The notes under the pieces were generated by a model, which saw only the letters and a program-made list of their open reading frames with translations, ran no database searches and was not told the DNA's origin. A stretch of DNA of 64,000 nt from Sphingopyxis indica (GTDB lineage: Bacteria; Pseudomonadota; Alphaproteobacteria; Sphingomonadales; Sphingomonadaceae): NCBI RefSeq assembly GCF_900188185.1, contig NZ_FZPA01000007.1:124001-188000 (forward strand), written 5' to 3'. The position numbers were made by a program, and so were the translations under genes. Positions within the stretch are counted from its first letter, which is position 1; every line of letters begins with the position of its first letter. Positions 56,424 through 64,000 of the stretch are shown here, in pieces.

Positions 56424-57458
56424 ATGACCCTGATCCTTGGCCTCGAATCGAGCTGCGACGAAACCGCGGCGGCGCTCGTCACCGGCGACCGGCAGATTCT
56501 GGCCCATCGCGTCGCGGGGCAGGAGGCCGAGCACCGGCCCTATGGCGGCGTCGTGCCCGAGATCGCGGCGCGCGCGCATGTCGACCGGCTCGCGCCGCTC
56601 GTCGAGGGCGTGCTCGCCGACGCGGGCGTCGCGCTCGCCGACGTCGACGCGATCGCCGCGACCGCCGGGCCGGGGCTGATCGGCGGGGTGATGGTCGGGC
56701 TGGTCACCGGCAAGGCGCTCGCGCACGCCGCGGGCAAGCCGCTGGTCGCGGTCAACCATCTCGAAGGCCATGCGCTGAGCCCGCGCCTCACCGATCCCGA
56801 CCTCGCTTTCCCCTATCTGCTGCTGCTCGTCTCGGGCGGGCATTGCCAGCTGCTGCTTGTCGAGGGCGTCGGCGCCTATCGCCGCCTCGCGACGACGATC
56901 GACGATGCCGCGGGCGAAGCGTTCGACAAGACCGCGAAGCTGCTCGGGCTCGGCTATCCGGGCGGCCCCGCGGTCGAGCGCGCGGCGACGGACGGCGACC
57001 CGCGCGCGGTGCCGCTGCCGCGCCCGCTCGTCGGCAGTGCCGAGCCGCATTTCTCGTTCGCGGGCCTCAAGAGCGCGGTCGCGCGCGCCGCCGCGTCGGG
57101 CGCGCACAGCGTCGCCGATCTCGCTGCCTCGTTCCAGCAGGCGGTCGTCGACTGCCTCGTCGATCGCAGCCGCATCGCGCTCGCCGCCTGTCCGGGGGCG
57201 ACCGCCTTCGTCGTCGCGGGCGGCGTCGCGGCGAACGGCGCGATCCGCGCCGCGCTGACGGGTCTCGCGCATGACTATGACAAACGCTTCGTCGCGCCGC
57301 CGCTGTGGCTATGCACCGACAATGGCGCGATGATCGCCTGGGCGGGCGCCGAGCGCTTCGCGGCGGGGCTCACCGACCCGCTCGACACCGCCGCGCGGCC
57401 CCGCTGGCCGCTCGATCCCGCCGCCGAGGCGGTGCGCGGCGCCGGAGTAAAAGCATGA
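56424..57458 (+). CDS. tsaD: tRNA threonylcarbamoyladenosine synthase TsaD
   Basis: TsaD transfers the threonylcarbamoyl group to A37 of ANN-decoding tRNAs. The 344-residue product starts [19 protein letters not shown] and has the metal ligands in [20 protein letters not shown], and [10 protein letters not shown]-terminal [12 protein letters not shown] carries a conserved Asp. Its stop overlaps the gpsA ATG by four bases. Confidence 0.97.
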   Translation: MTLILGLESSCDETAAALVTGDRQILAHRVAGQEAEHRPYGGVVPEIAARAHVDRLAPLVEGVLADAGVALADVDAIAATAGPGLIGGVMVGLVTGKALAHAAGKPLVAVNHLEGHALSPRLTDPDLAFPYLLLLVSGGHCQLLLVEGVGAYRRLATTIDDAAGEAFDKTAKLLGLGYPGGPAVERAATDGDPRAVPLPRPLVGSAEPHFSFAGLKSAVARAAASGAHSVADLAASFQQAVVDCLVDRSRIALAACPGATAFVVAGGVAANGAIRAALTGLAHDYDKRFVAPPLWLCTDNGAMIAWAGAERFAAGLTDPLDTAARPRWPLDPAAEAVRGAGVKA

Positions 57459-58462
57459 CGAGTGAAGGCATGACGTCATACAGCAATTTCGGGGTCGTTG
57501 GCGGCGGCGCTTGGGGCACCGCGCTCGCGCAGCTGCTCGCCGCCGAGGGCGCGCCGGTGCGGCTCTGGGCGCGCGAGGCCGATGTCGTCGCGGCGATCAA
57601 CGCCGAGCATCGCAACCCGATCTTCCTGCCCGGAGCGGCGCTCTCGCCCTCGCTGGTAGCGACCGGCGACCTCGCCGACCTCGCCGGGCTCGACGCGCTG
57701 CTCGTCGTCGTTCCCGTCCCCTATCTGCGCGCGGTGCTCGCCGGGCTGCCCGCCGGCGACGCGCCGCTGATCTTTTGCAGCAAGGGGATGGAAGCGGAGA
57801 GCTTCGCCTTCCCGATCGACATCGCGCGCGCGATTTTCCCCGACCGCCCGCTCGCGGTGCTCTCGGGTCCGACCTTCGCGAACGAGGTCGCCGCGGGCCT
57901 GCCGACCGCGATCACCCTCGCCGCCGCCGACGTGGGCCTCGCCGACGCGCTGGCGCAGGCGCTCGCGCGCCCGCATTTCCGCCCCTATGTCTCGACCGAC
58001 ATGATCGGCGCCGAGATCGGCGGTGCGGTCAAGAATATCCTCGCGATCGCGTGCGGGATCGTCGACGGCGCCGGGCTCGGCCTTAATGCACGCGCGGCGC
58101 TGATCAGCCGCGGTTTCGCCGAAATGACGCGCTTCGGCCTGTCGCGCGGCGCCGAGGCGGAGACGCTCGCGGGGCTCGCGGGCCTCGGCGACCTGGTGCT
58201 CACCTGCACTTCGTCCAATTCGCGCAATTTCGCGCTCGGCCAGGGGCTCGGGCGCGGCGAAACCGCCGCTGCGCTGATGGCCGACCGCCGTACCGTCGCG
58301 GAAGGGGCGTTCAGCGCCCCGGTGGTGGCCGCGGCGGCGCGCGCCGGGGGAATCGACATGCCGATCACCGACGCGGTCGCGCGGCTGGTCGCCGGCGAGA
58401 CCGGTGTCGCCGACGCCGTTCAGGCGCTGCTCAGCCGCCCGCTGCGACGCGAGGGGCGATGA
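57455..58462 (+). CDS. gpsA: Glycerol-3-phosphate dehydrogenase (NAD(P)+)
   Basis: GpsA makes glycerol-3-phosphate for phospholipid synthesis. The 335-residue product has the dinucleotide fold [17 protein letters not shown] (about residues 13-29), [16 protein letters not shown], and the catalytic Lys in [15 protein letters not shown]. The ATG at 57455 overlaps tsaD (ATGA); a second ATG at 57470 with a GAAGG before it is possible and would trim five residues. Confidence 0.95.
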   Translation: MTSEGMTSYSNFGVVGGGAWGTALAQLLAAEGAPVRLWAREADVVAAINAEHRNPIFLPGAALSPSLVATGDLADLAGLDALLVVVPVPYLRAVLAGLPAGDAPLIFCSKGMEAESFAFPIDIARAIFPDRPLAVLSGPTFANEVAAGLPTAITLAAADVGLADALAQALARPHFRPYVSTDMIGAEIGGAVKNILAIACGIVDGAGLGLNARAALISRGFAEMTRFGLSRGAEAETLAGLAGLGDLVLTCTSSNSRNFALGQGLGRGETAAALMADRRTVAEGAFSAPVVAAAARAGGIDMPITDAVARLVAGETGVADAVQALLSRPLRREGR

Positions 58463-58538
58463 CCCGCGACACAAGATTGCCTGCCCCACGCCCCCGCGCT
58501 AGACTGCGCGCAGGGGAGCAGCAGAGGGGGCGCCAGGC

Positions 58539-60059
58539 TTGAGCCAGACCGACAGCGCAGCCGCGCCACCTTCGCCCGACCCCTTGCCCGAAGCCGACAC
58601 GGCCGCGCTGGCGAAGGGCGGCCGCACCAATTTCTTCGGCTTCGTGCTGCGCCTCGTCGCGCGGCTGCCCTTCCTCTATATCGCCGGCCGCTGGTACGGG
58701 CCGGAGGCGGTCGGGCGCTTCGCCTTTGCGGTGCTCGTCATCGAGCTGGTCGCGCAGATTGCGACGCTCGGGCTGAAGCGCGGGCTTGCCGAGCAATTGA
58801 GCGCGCCCGGCGCCGACCCGCGAATCGTCGTTTGGGACGGCATGTTCGTCGCCTTTCTCGCCTCGGCGATCGGATCGGCGGTGCTGTTCCTGCTGCCGCA
58901 GCTCATGTACCCCGCCGGCGACCTGTCGGCGGTCGATCGCTGGATGGCGCTGCTCGTCTTTGCGATCGCGGGGACCGAAATCGCGCTCGCGGCCTGTGCC
59001 TATCGCTTCGACATCGGCGCGACTGTGCGCGCGCGCGCGGTGGTCGAGCCGTGGACGATCAGCATCGCGGCGGCGGGTTTCTGGTATGTGTCGCCGCGCG
59101 ACGGGCTGATGCTCGCCTATGCCGCTGCGATGGTCGCCGCCTTCCTGACCGCGCTGTGGCCGATGATCCGCCACTATGGCGGGCCGGGCGTGTGGCGCCC
59201 GCATATGGCGCATCTGATCGGCCTCGCGCGCCGCAACGCGCCGCTCGCCGCCGCCGATGCGATCGAGTGGGGGACGCGGCGGCTCGACCTGTTCATCCTG
59301 GGCCAGTTCACCTCGCCGACGATCTATGGCATTTATTATATGGCGCAGCAGGTCGCGTCGCTGCCGCAGAAGCTGAAGACCAGCTTCGAGCCGATCCTCG
59401 GCCCCGTCATCACGCGCAACCTCGCCGAAAAGCGCTTTTCGGCGGTCGCCGCGCAGGTCAGCCAGGTCGGCTTCTGGATCATCGCCGCGCAGGCGGGGGT
59501 CGCGCTCGCGCTCGGCATCCCGGGCGAGGCGGTGATGGGGCTCGTCGGGCCCGAATTCGTCAGCGGCACCGGCGCGCTCGCCTTCCTGCTCGCCGCCGAA
59601 GTCGTCGCCGCGACCGCGGTGGTCAGCGAGGCGGCGCTCGTCTATGTCGCGCGCCACCGCAATCTGCTGCTCAGCCTCGCGACGCTGGGGCTGCAGGCGG
59701 TGCTTAGCGTCGCGCTGATCCTCACCGCGCAGGCGATGGGGCTGCCGCCGATCTATTATGCGGGGGCGGTTGCGGGCGCGCTGATGCTTGCGCTCGGCTT
59801 TGCGTCGGTCGCGAAGGCGTGGCTGCTCGCCCGCATCCTGCACGCGCCGGTGAACAGCCTGCGCTGGGCGCTCGTCTGGGCGACCGCGGGTGCGGCGATC
59901 CTCGGCTGGGGCGCGACGCAGATGCCCGAATGGGCCGAGCTGCTGTTCGGCGTCCCCGTCATCCTCGGCATCTATGCGTGGCTGATCTGGACGCGCGGCT
60001 TCGGCCCCGCCGACCGCGCGCTGTTCAAAAAGCATCCCGAGAGCGCGGTCGCAGCGTAG
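58539..60059 (+). CDS. Polysaccharide flippase (Wzx/MATE-like membrane protein)
   Basis: A 506-residue integral membrane protein of the lipid-linked oligosaccharide flippase superfamily, with about 12-14 helices from residue 25 onward. It starts at a TTG (58539) behind an AGAGGGGG ribosome site; the N-terminal 25 residues are Pro/Ala-rich and cytoplasmic. LPFLYIAGRWYGPEAVGRFAFAVL is typical of the family. No glycosyltransferase genes lie nearby, so the exported glycan is unknown. A dispersed repeat follows its end. Confidence 0.82.
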   Translation: MSQTDSAAAPPSPDPLPEADTAALAKGGRTNFFGFVLRLVARLPFLYIAGRWYGPEAVGRFAFAVLVIELVAQIATLGLKRGLAEQLSAPGADPRIVVWDGMFVAFLASAIGSAVLFLLPQLMYPAGDLSAVDRWMALLVFAIAGTEIALAACAYRFDIGATVRARAVVEPWTISIAAAGFWYVSPRDGLMLAYAAAMVAAFLTALWPMIRHYGGPGVWRPHMAHLIGLARRNAPLAAADAIEWGTRRLDLFILGQFTSPTIYGIYYMAQQVASLPQKLKTSFEPILGPVITRNLAEKRFSAVAAQVSQVGFWIIAAQAGVALALGIPGEAVMGLVGPEFVSGTGALAFLLAAEVVAATAVVSEAALVYVARHRNLLLSLATLGLQAVLSVALILTAQAMGLPPIYYAGAVAGALMLALGFASVAKAWLLARILHAPVNSLRWALVWATAGAAILGWGATQMPEWAELLFGVPVILGIYAWLIWTRGFGPADRALFKKHPESAVAA

Positions 60060-60101
60060 GGGCGCTCGTCAAGCGCGCTCCTCCAACCGCGGAAAATGTC
60101 T

Positions 60102-60279
60102 CGCACAAAGCCACGAAGCCACAAAGAATGGCCGCACCCCGTTCGGCCTGAGCTTGTCGAAGGGCCGTCTTTCTTTCGACGTTGCAAAGGAAGAACGATG
60201 CTTCGAGGCGTTGAGCCCGAAGTGGAGGCAAATTGGCGGACGGCGCGGCGCCCCCTTTGTGGCTTCGTGGCTTTGTGCG
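60102..60279. repeat. Dispersed inverted-repeat element, copy D (178 bp, class I) with nested REP
   Basis: Perfect 25-bp inverted arms (60102-60126 and 60255-60279) are built of CACAAAG and CACGAAG units. Inside is a REP-like stretch, CCGTTCGGCCTGAGCTTG (from about 60139) running into CGAAGGGCCG, and a core shared with copy A, including the TTTCTTT / AAAGGAAG pairing. It fills the gap between the convergent flippase and adenosine kinase genes. Confidence 0.85.
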
Positions 60280-60314
60280 CGATAATGGCAACACCCGGCC
60301 TCACGCCCGTTCCA

Positions 60315-61313
60315 CTACCCCAGTCGCGCCGCGACCTTGGCCTTGAGGTCGGTCTGCGCGCGCGGGCCGACCTGCGCGATGATTTCGCGCGCGCAGACGG
60401 CGCCCATGGTCAGGCAGTCGGCGATCGGGCGCCCTTCGGCGTGGCCCGACAGGAAGCCCGCGGCGAAGAGGTCGCCCGCGCCGGTGGTGTCGACCACCGC
60501 GTCGATCGGCTCGGCGCCGACCTCGGTGCGCGCGCCGCCGGTGATCGCGATCGCGCCCTTTTCGCTGCGCGTCACGACGAGCAGCGGCACCTGCGGCGCG
60601 ATCTTCGCGACCGCGGCCTCGAAATCCTCTTCACCCGCGAGCGCCTTGATCTCGACCTCGTTGGCGAAGAGGATGTCGAACAGTCCCGCCGCGATCAGCG
60701 CGCGGAAATCCTCGCCATGACGGTCGATGATGAAGGCGTCGGACAGGGTGAAGGCGACCTTGCGCCCCGCGCCCCGCGCCACGTCGATCGCGCGCCGCAT
60801 CGCCGCGCGCGATAGTTCGGGGTCCCACAAATAGCCTTCGAGATAGAGGATCTCCGACGCCGCGATCAGTTCCTCGTCGATCATCGCCTGCTCGAGCAAA
60901 TGGCTCGCCCCCAGAAAGGTGTTCATCGTCCGCTGTCCGTCGGGGGTGACGAGGATCAGGCAGCGCGCGGTCGGCGCCCCGCCCGCCAGCGGCGGCGTGT
61001 CGTAGGCGACGCCGAGCGCGCGCAGATCGTGGGTAAAGACCTGGCCGAGCTGGTCGTCGGCGACCTGCCCGATGAAGGCGCAGCGCTCGCCGAGCGCCGC
61101 CATGCCCGCCAGCGTGTTCGCCGCCGACCCGCCCGACATCTCGACCGCGGGACCCATTGCGGCATAGAGGCGCGCCGCCTCCTCGGCGTCGATCAGCCGC
61201 ATCGACCCCTTGACCAGGCCCTCGGCCTCGATCAGCGCATCGTCGGCGCGGGCGAGAACATCGACGATCGCGTTGCCGATCGCAACGACGTCGAAACGGG
61301 CGGTGGAGGCCAT
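60315..61313 (-). CDS. Adenosine kinase-type PfkB family sugar kinase
   Basis: A ribokinase-fold kinase most like adenosine kinases; it would phosphorylate adenosine or a related nucleoside. The 332-residue product has VVAIGNAIVDVLA at the start, GGSAANTLAGMAALG (the substrate-lid GG), and the catalytic VDTTGAGDLFAAGFLSG near the C-terminus. Long continuous homology fits, but the exact substrate is not certain. It is convergent with the flippase gene. Confidence 0.88.
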   Translation of the reverse strand: MASTARFDVVAIGNAIVDVLARADDALIEAEGLVKGSMRLIDAEEAARLYAAMGPAVEMSGGSAANTLAGMAALGERCAFIGQVADDQLGQVFTHDLRALGVAYDTPPLAGGAPTARCLILVTPDGQRTMNTFLGASHLLEQAMIDEELIAASEILYLEGYLWDPELSRAAMRRAIDVARGAGRKVAFTLSDAFIIDRHGEDFRALIAAGLFDILFANEVEIKALAGEEDFEAAVAKIAPQVPLLVVTRSEKGAIAITGGARTEVGAEPIDAVVDTTGAGDLFAAGFLSGHAEGRPIADCLTMGAVCAREIIAQVGPRAQTDLKAKVAARLG

Positions 61314-61393
61314 GGACTATCCTGTGCTGTTGGGGAAAAGCTGCGCCGCGCCTTACGGGGCGAAGCACGCCAAGGCAAGCCGGCGCTTGACGT

Positions 61394-61509
61394 CCCCTCC
61401 CGCGGGCGGGAGGGGCAGCGAGAGTTGCGGGCTTGCTCGCTACTCGCAGCGGGGTGGGCCATAGCGGCGTCGCTTGCCCACCCCCAACCCCTCCCGCAAG
61501 CGGGAGGGG
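61394..61509. repeat. Paired palindromic repeats upstream of the EI24 gene
   Basis: Two perfect palindromes CCCCTCCCGC-N2-GCGGGAGGGG lie at 61394-61415 and 61488-61509. Between them GGGGTGGGC (61451-61459) pairs with GCCCACCCC (61476-61484), and AGCGAG pairs with CTCGCT. The 116 bp would fold into a branched structure. It lies between the divergent starts of the kinase and the EI24 gene; a degenerate half copy is at 35705-35737. Confidence 0.75.
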
Positions 61510-61575
61510 AGATGGAGCCCGGCCCCGACCGTCCCGCACTTGACGCGCATCGCCCCCGCGCGTCACACCCGCGCG

Positions 61576-62253
61576 ATGGCCCGCGCGCTCCACGCCCTGC
61601 TGCTCGCCCTTGGCGACCTCTCCAGCCCGCGCGTGCTGCGCGTCCTCGCGCAGAGCCTTGCACTGACCTTGCTGATCTTCGTCGCCGCCGGCGCGGCGCT
61701 CTTTTTCGGCACGCGCTGGGGAATCGCGCAAATGGGGTGGCTCGGCGGCACCGGGCTCGACCTTGCCGGTGCGGCGGTCCTACTGCTGCTGGTCGCGGGA
61801 AGCTGGCTGCTGTTCCGCGGCGTCGGCGTCGCGGTCGTCGGGCTGTTCGCCGATGCGATCGTCGCCGACGTCGAGGCGCGCCACTATCCCGCCGCCGCGG
61901 CGCGCGCGGTCGATGTCGGCTGGCGTCAGAACGTCGCGCTTGCGCTCGCCTCGCTCGGCCGCCTTGTCCTCGGCAACCTTGCCGCGCTGCCCTTCTACCT
62001 GCTGCTGCTCGTCACCGGGGTCGGCACCGTGTTGCTCGCGCTCGCGGTCAACGCGCTACTGCTCGGCCGCGACCTCGAAGCGATGGTGCGCGCGCGCCAC
62101 CCCGACCGGCTGCGCTTCGCCCGCGGCGCGCGCTGGTCGCTCGGCCTGCTGTCCGCCGCAAGCTTCCTGGTGCCCGTCGCCAATATCTTGGCCCCCATCC
62201 TTGGCGCGGCTATGGCCGTCCATATGCTGCATATGGGGAGCGAAAGACCATGA
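61576..62253 (+). CDS. EI24 / CysZ-like membrane protein
   Basis: A 225-residue membrane protein with about four to five helices, related to the EI24/CysZ family; CysZ imports sulfate, but other members have unknown roles. It starts MARALHALLLALGDLSSPRVLRVL and has long hydrophobic stretches (LTLLIFVAAGAALFFG, DLAGAAVLLLLVAGSWLLF, LPFYLLLLVTGVGTVLLAL) and the family turn DLEAMVRARHPDRLRF. It is followed with a four-base overlap by a lipoprotein gene. Confidence 0.82.
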   Translation: MARALHALLLALGDLSSPRVLRVLAQSLALTLLIFVAAGAALFFGTRWGIAQMGWLGGTGLDLAGAAVLLLLVAGSWLLFRGVGVAVVGLFADAIVADVEARHYPAAAARAVDVGWRQNVALALASLGRLVLGNLAALPFYLLLLVTGVGTVLLALAVNALLLGRDLEAMVRARHPDRLRFARGARWSLGLLSAASFLVPVANILAPILGAAMAVHMLHMGSERP

Positions 62254-62630
62254 TCCGACAAAGCCGTGCCGCCGGCGCCGCCGGCCTCGCGCTGCTGCTC
62301 GCGGGCTGCGCGGGCGCGGCGATTCCGCGCGCGACGCCGCCCGCCGCGAGCGCGGGCGTGCCGCCGATCACGGCGCCGCGCGTCACCCAGAACAACGCGC
62401 TGATCGGCCACGACGCCGACGCCGCGATCGGCGCCTTCGGCCGCCCGCGCCTCGACGTCACCGAAGGGGCGGGGCGCAAGCTGCAGTTCGCGGGCGGGCC
62501 CTGCGTGCTCGACGTCTATTATTACGCGCCGCGGCAGGGCGCGAAGCCGCTCGCCACCCACGTCGACGCGCGCACCCCCGACGGCCGCGACGCCAATATC
62601 GACAGCTGCATCGCAGCTTTGCGGCGGTAA
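62250..62630 (+). CDS. Small lipoprotein of unknown function
   Basis: A 126-residue protein with a lipoprotein signal (lipobox LLAGC, Cys about residue 20) and a compact secreted part carrying two more cysteines (GGPCVLDVYYYA and IDSCIAALRR), likely paired. The pattern of DADAAIGAFGRPRLDVTEGAGRKLQF is seen in other sphingomonad lipoproteins. I do not recognise the family. It is translationally coupled to the EI24 gene. Confidence 0.75.
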   Translation: MIRQSRAAGAAGLALLLAGCAGAAIPRATPPAASAGVPPITAPRVTQNNALIGHDADAAIGAFGRPRLDVTEGAGRKLQFAGGPCVLDVYYYAPRQGAKPLATHVDARTPDGRDANIDSCIAALRR

Positions 62631-62664
62631 CGCCCTTCTCTCTCCCGCTTCGGTGAAAAGATTT

Positions 62665-62807
62665 GTTTCACGCGAAGGCGCGAAGGCGCGAAGAAGCTGT
62701 TCGGGCCGATAGGCCCCATTCCCTTTCCCAACCCGCGTTCCGACGCGACGCTGCAAGGGGAAGCCGCTTCGCGGCCAGCGCAATATCTTCGCGTCTTCGC
62801 GTGAAAC
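62665..62807. repeat. Dispersed inverted-repeat element, copy C (143 bp, class II)
   Basis: 21-bp arms with one mismatch (62665-62685 and 62787-62807) start GTTTCACGCGAAG; the left side has three CGCGAAG units. The core contains TTCGGGCCGATAGGCCCC and GGAAGCCGCTTCGCGGC, matching copy B. It lies between the convergent lipoprotein and queG genes and could end transcription from both sides. Confidence 0.83.
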
Positions 62808-62874
62808 AGGAATATCCTACATTCGAGCCGGAATCCGCCCGAGGCCGAGGGAGCAAAGTCGCAGGTGCGCGACG

Positions 62875-63927
62875 TCATTCCGCCAGCTCGGCGAGCGCCC
62901 ATGCCGCCGCGTCGGCGACCGCCGGCGAGGCGTCGCGGGTCAGCTCGGCGAGCCGCGTGCGAAAGCGTGGATCGCCGCTGTTCCCCGCGGCGATCGCCGC
63001 GTTGCGCACCATGCGGTCGCGCCCGATGCGCTTGATCGGCGAGCCTGCAAAAACCTGCCGGAACCCGGCATCGTCGAGCGCGAGCAGGTCGGCGAGCGCG
63101 GGCGCCGCAAGCTCGCCGCGCGGCAGGAAGGCGCGGTGCCGCGCGGCGGTATCGGCGAATTTGTTCCACGGGCACACCGCGAGGCAATCGTCGCAGCCAT
63201 AGATGCGATTGCCGATCGCGTGCCTGAACTCTTCGGGGATCGGCCCCGCATGTTCGATCGTGAGATAGGAGATGCAGCGCCGGGCATCGAGCCGGTACGG
63301 CGCGGGAAAGGCCTGCGTCGGACACGCATCCTGACACGCCCGGCAACTGCCGCAGTGATCGCGCCCCGGCGCGCTTGGCACGAGGTCGAGCGTCGTATAG
63401 ATCGCGCCGAGGAACAGCCAGCTGCCATGGTCGCGGCTGACCATATTGGTGTGCTTGCCCTGCCAGCCGAGCCCCGCGGCGGCGGCGAGCGGCTTTTCCA
63501 TCACCGGCGCGGTATCGACGAACACCTTGACCTCGGCGCCCGGCGCTTCGGCGACGAGCCAGCGCGCAACCGCTTTCAGCGCCTTTTTGACGACATCATG
63601 ATAATCGGCGCCCTGCGCATAGACCGAAATGCGCCCGCGTGTCCGATGATCGGCGAGCGCCAGCGGGTCTTCGGCGGGGGCATAGCTCATGCCGAGCGCG
63701 ATCACCGACCGGACTTCGGGCCACAGGCCCTTGGGCGAGCCGCGCTGCTCCGCGCGGCTTTCCATCCAGATCATCTCGCCGTGGCACCCCTCGGCGAGCC
63801 AGGCGTCGAGGCGCGCCGCGGTCTCGGGCGCCGCGTCGGCGCGCGCGATGCCGAAGGCGGCGAAGCCATGTGCGCGCGCGACCGCTTCGAGGCGGTCTTC
63901 GAGAGGGGGCAAGGCCTTGGCAACCAT
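62875..63927 (-). CDS. queG: Epoxyqueuosine reductase
   Basis: QueG removes the epoxide oxygen in the last step of queuosine synthesis in tRNA, with cobalamin and two 4Fe-4S clusters. The 350-residue product has the cluster motifs [16 protein letters not shown] and [13 protein letters not shown], the [25 protein letters not shown] motif with the catalytic Asp, and a C-terminal HEAT-like extension. Length is normal. The start ATG at 63927 gives [22 protein letters not shown]. Confidence 0.96.
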   Translation of the reverse strand: MVAKALPPLEDRLEAVARAHGFAAFGIARADAAPETAARLDAWLAEGCHGEMIWMESRAEQRGSPKGLWPEVRSVIALGMSYAPAEDPLALADHRTRGRISVYAQGADYHDVVKKALKAVARWLVAEAPGAEVKVFVDTAPVMEKPLAAAAGLGWQGKHTNMVSRDHGSWLFLGAIYTTLDLVPSAPGRDHCGSCRACQDACPTQAFPAPYRLDARRCISYLTIEHAGPIPEEFRHAIGNRIYGCDDCLAVCPWNKFADTAARHRAFLPRGELAAPALADLLALDDAGFRQVFAGSPIKRIGRDRMVRNAAIAAGNSGDPRFRTRLAELTRDASPAVADAAAWALAELAE

Positions 63928-63980
63928 TGCCCCCTATACGACAGCCGCCCGGCCGTGCCATAGCCTGGCGGTAACACATC

Positions 63981-64000
63981 CTCCGTTCGTCCTGAGGAGG
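63981..64000. repeat. Start of a REP-like sequence at the window edge
   Basis: The last 20 bases (CTCCGTTCGTCCTGAGGAGG) begin with the CCGTTCGnCCTGAG motif also seen inside element D (60139-60152). The element is cut by the window edge, so its full shape cannot be seen. Confidence 0.5.

Overview
The window is about 64 kb of GC-rich chromosome from an alphaproteobacterium of the order Sphingomonadales, most likely close to Sphingopyxis. This rests on the str/S10 ribosomal protein cluster, the hemE-oriC-ppsR arrangement, the mnmE-mnmG-rsmG-parA-parB block, the Entner-Doudoroff gene set and the many DUF families typical of the group. It looks like the neighbourhood of the replication origin. I saw no tRNA or rRNA genes, insertion sequences, prophage or CRISPR array.

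Layout. 1-9339 (minus): rpsL-rpsG-fusA-tuf-rpsJ-rplC-rplD-rplW-rplB-rpsS-rplV-rpsC-rplP (cut by the window edge), with an unusually long, hairpin-rich spacer between rpsJ and rplC. 9645-11687 (plus): deoxyinosine glycosylase, a HAD nucleotidase and dapD. 11665-20113 is mixed housekeeping: a transglutaminase-like protein, gpmA, an hsp20 gene behind a sigma-32-like promoter, a M14 carboxypeptidase set, a cell-wall hydrolase, ptsN and hpf. 20160-23718 (minus): ppsR-maf-aroE-coaE-dnaQ in tightly overlapping order. 23719-24052 carries DnaA boxes, an AT-rich stretch and GANTC sites and is the probable oriC. 24053-38435 runs mostly away from it: hemE, hemJ, rho, a terC-family gene, mnmE, mnmG, rsmG, parA, parB. 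Three parS sites lie at 32.9, 33.7 and 36.6 kb, two of them inside coding sequence.

38690-42967 is a compact DUF4402 pilin / periplasmic chaperone / usher-like cluster. 44194-51015 (minus) is zwf-glk-edd-eda plus two alpha/beta hydrolases, with no pgl gene in the run. 51159-53493 pairs a CaiB-type CoA-transferase with a glutaryl-CoA dehydrogenase and suggests glutarate use. 53538-58462 holds hemC-hemD-hemX-like, divergent from tsaD-gpsA. 58539-63927 holds a polysaccharide flippase, an adenosine kinase-type PfkB protein, an EI24 membrane protein, a lipoprotein and queG.

The most unusual material is non-coding or hidden inside genes. (1) A dispersed family of 141-180 bp elements has 20-26 bp inverted arms built from short tandem units; there are four full copies in two subfamilies, plus a mini copy. 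(2) A 400-bp cluster of different palindromic repeats sits beside a lower-GC CxxC protein gene wedged between mnmG and rsmG. (3) The spacer inside the S10 operon is highly structured. (4) A low-GC, hairpin-forming patch covers the MnmE P-loop codons. (5) Ribosomal protein S12 carries Arg at position 88, where Lys is usual, a substitution known to give streptomycin resistance elsewhere. (6) mnmE has no ATG, GTG or TTG codon ahead of its conserved N-terminal motif.
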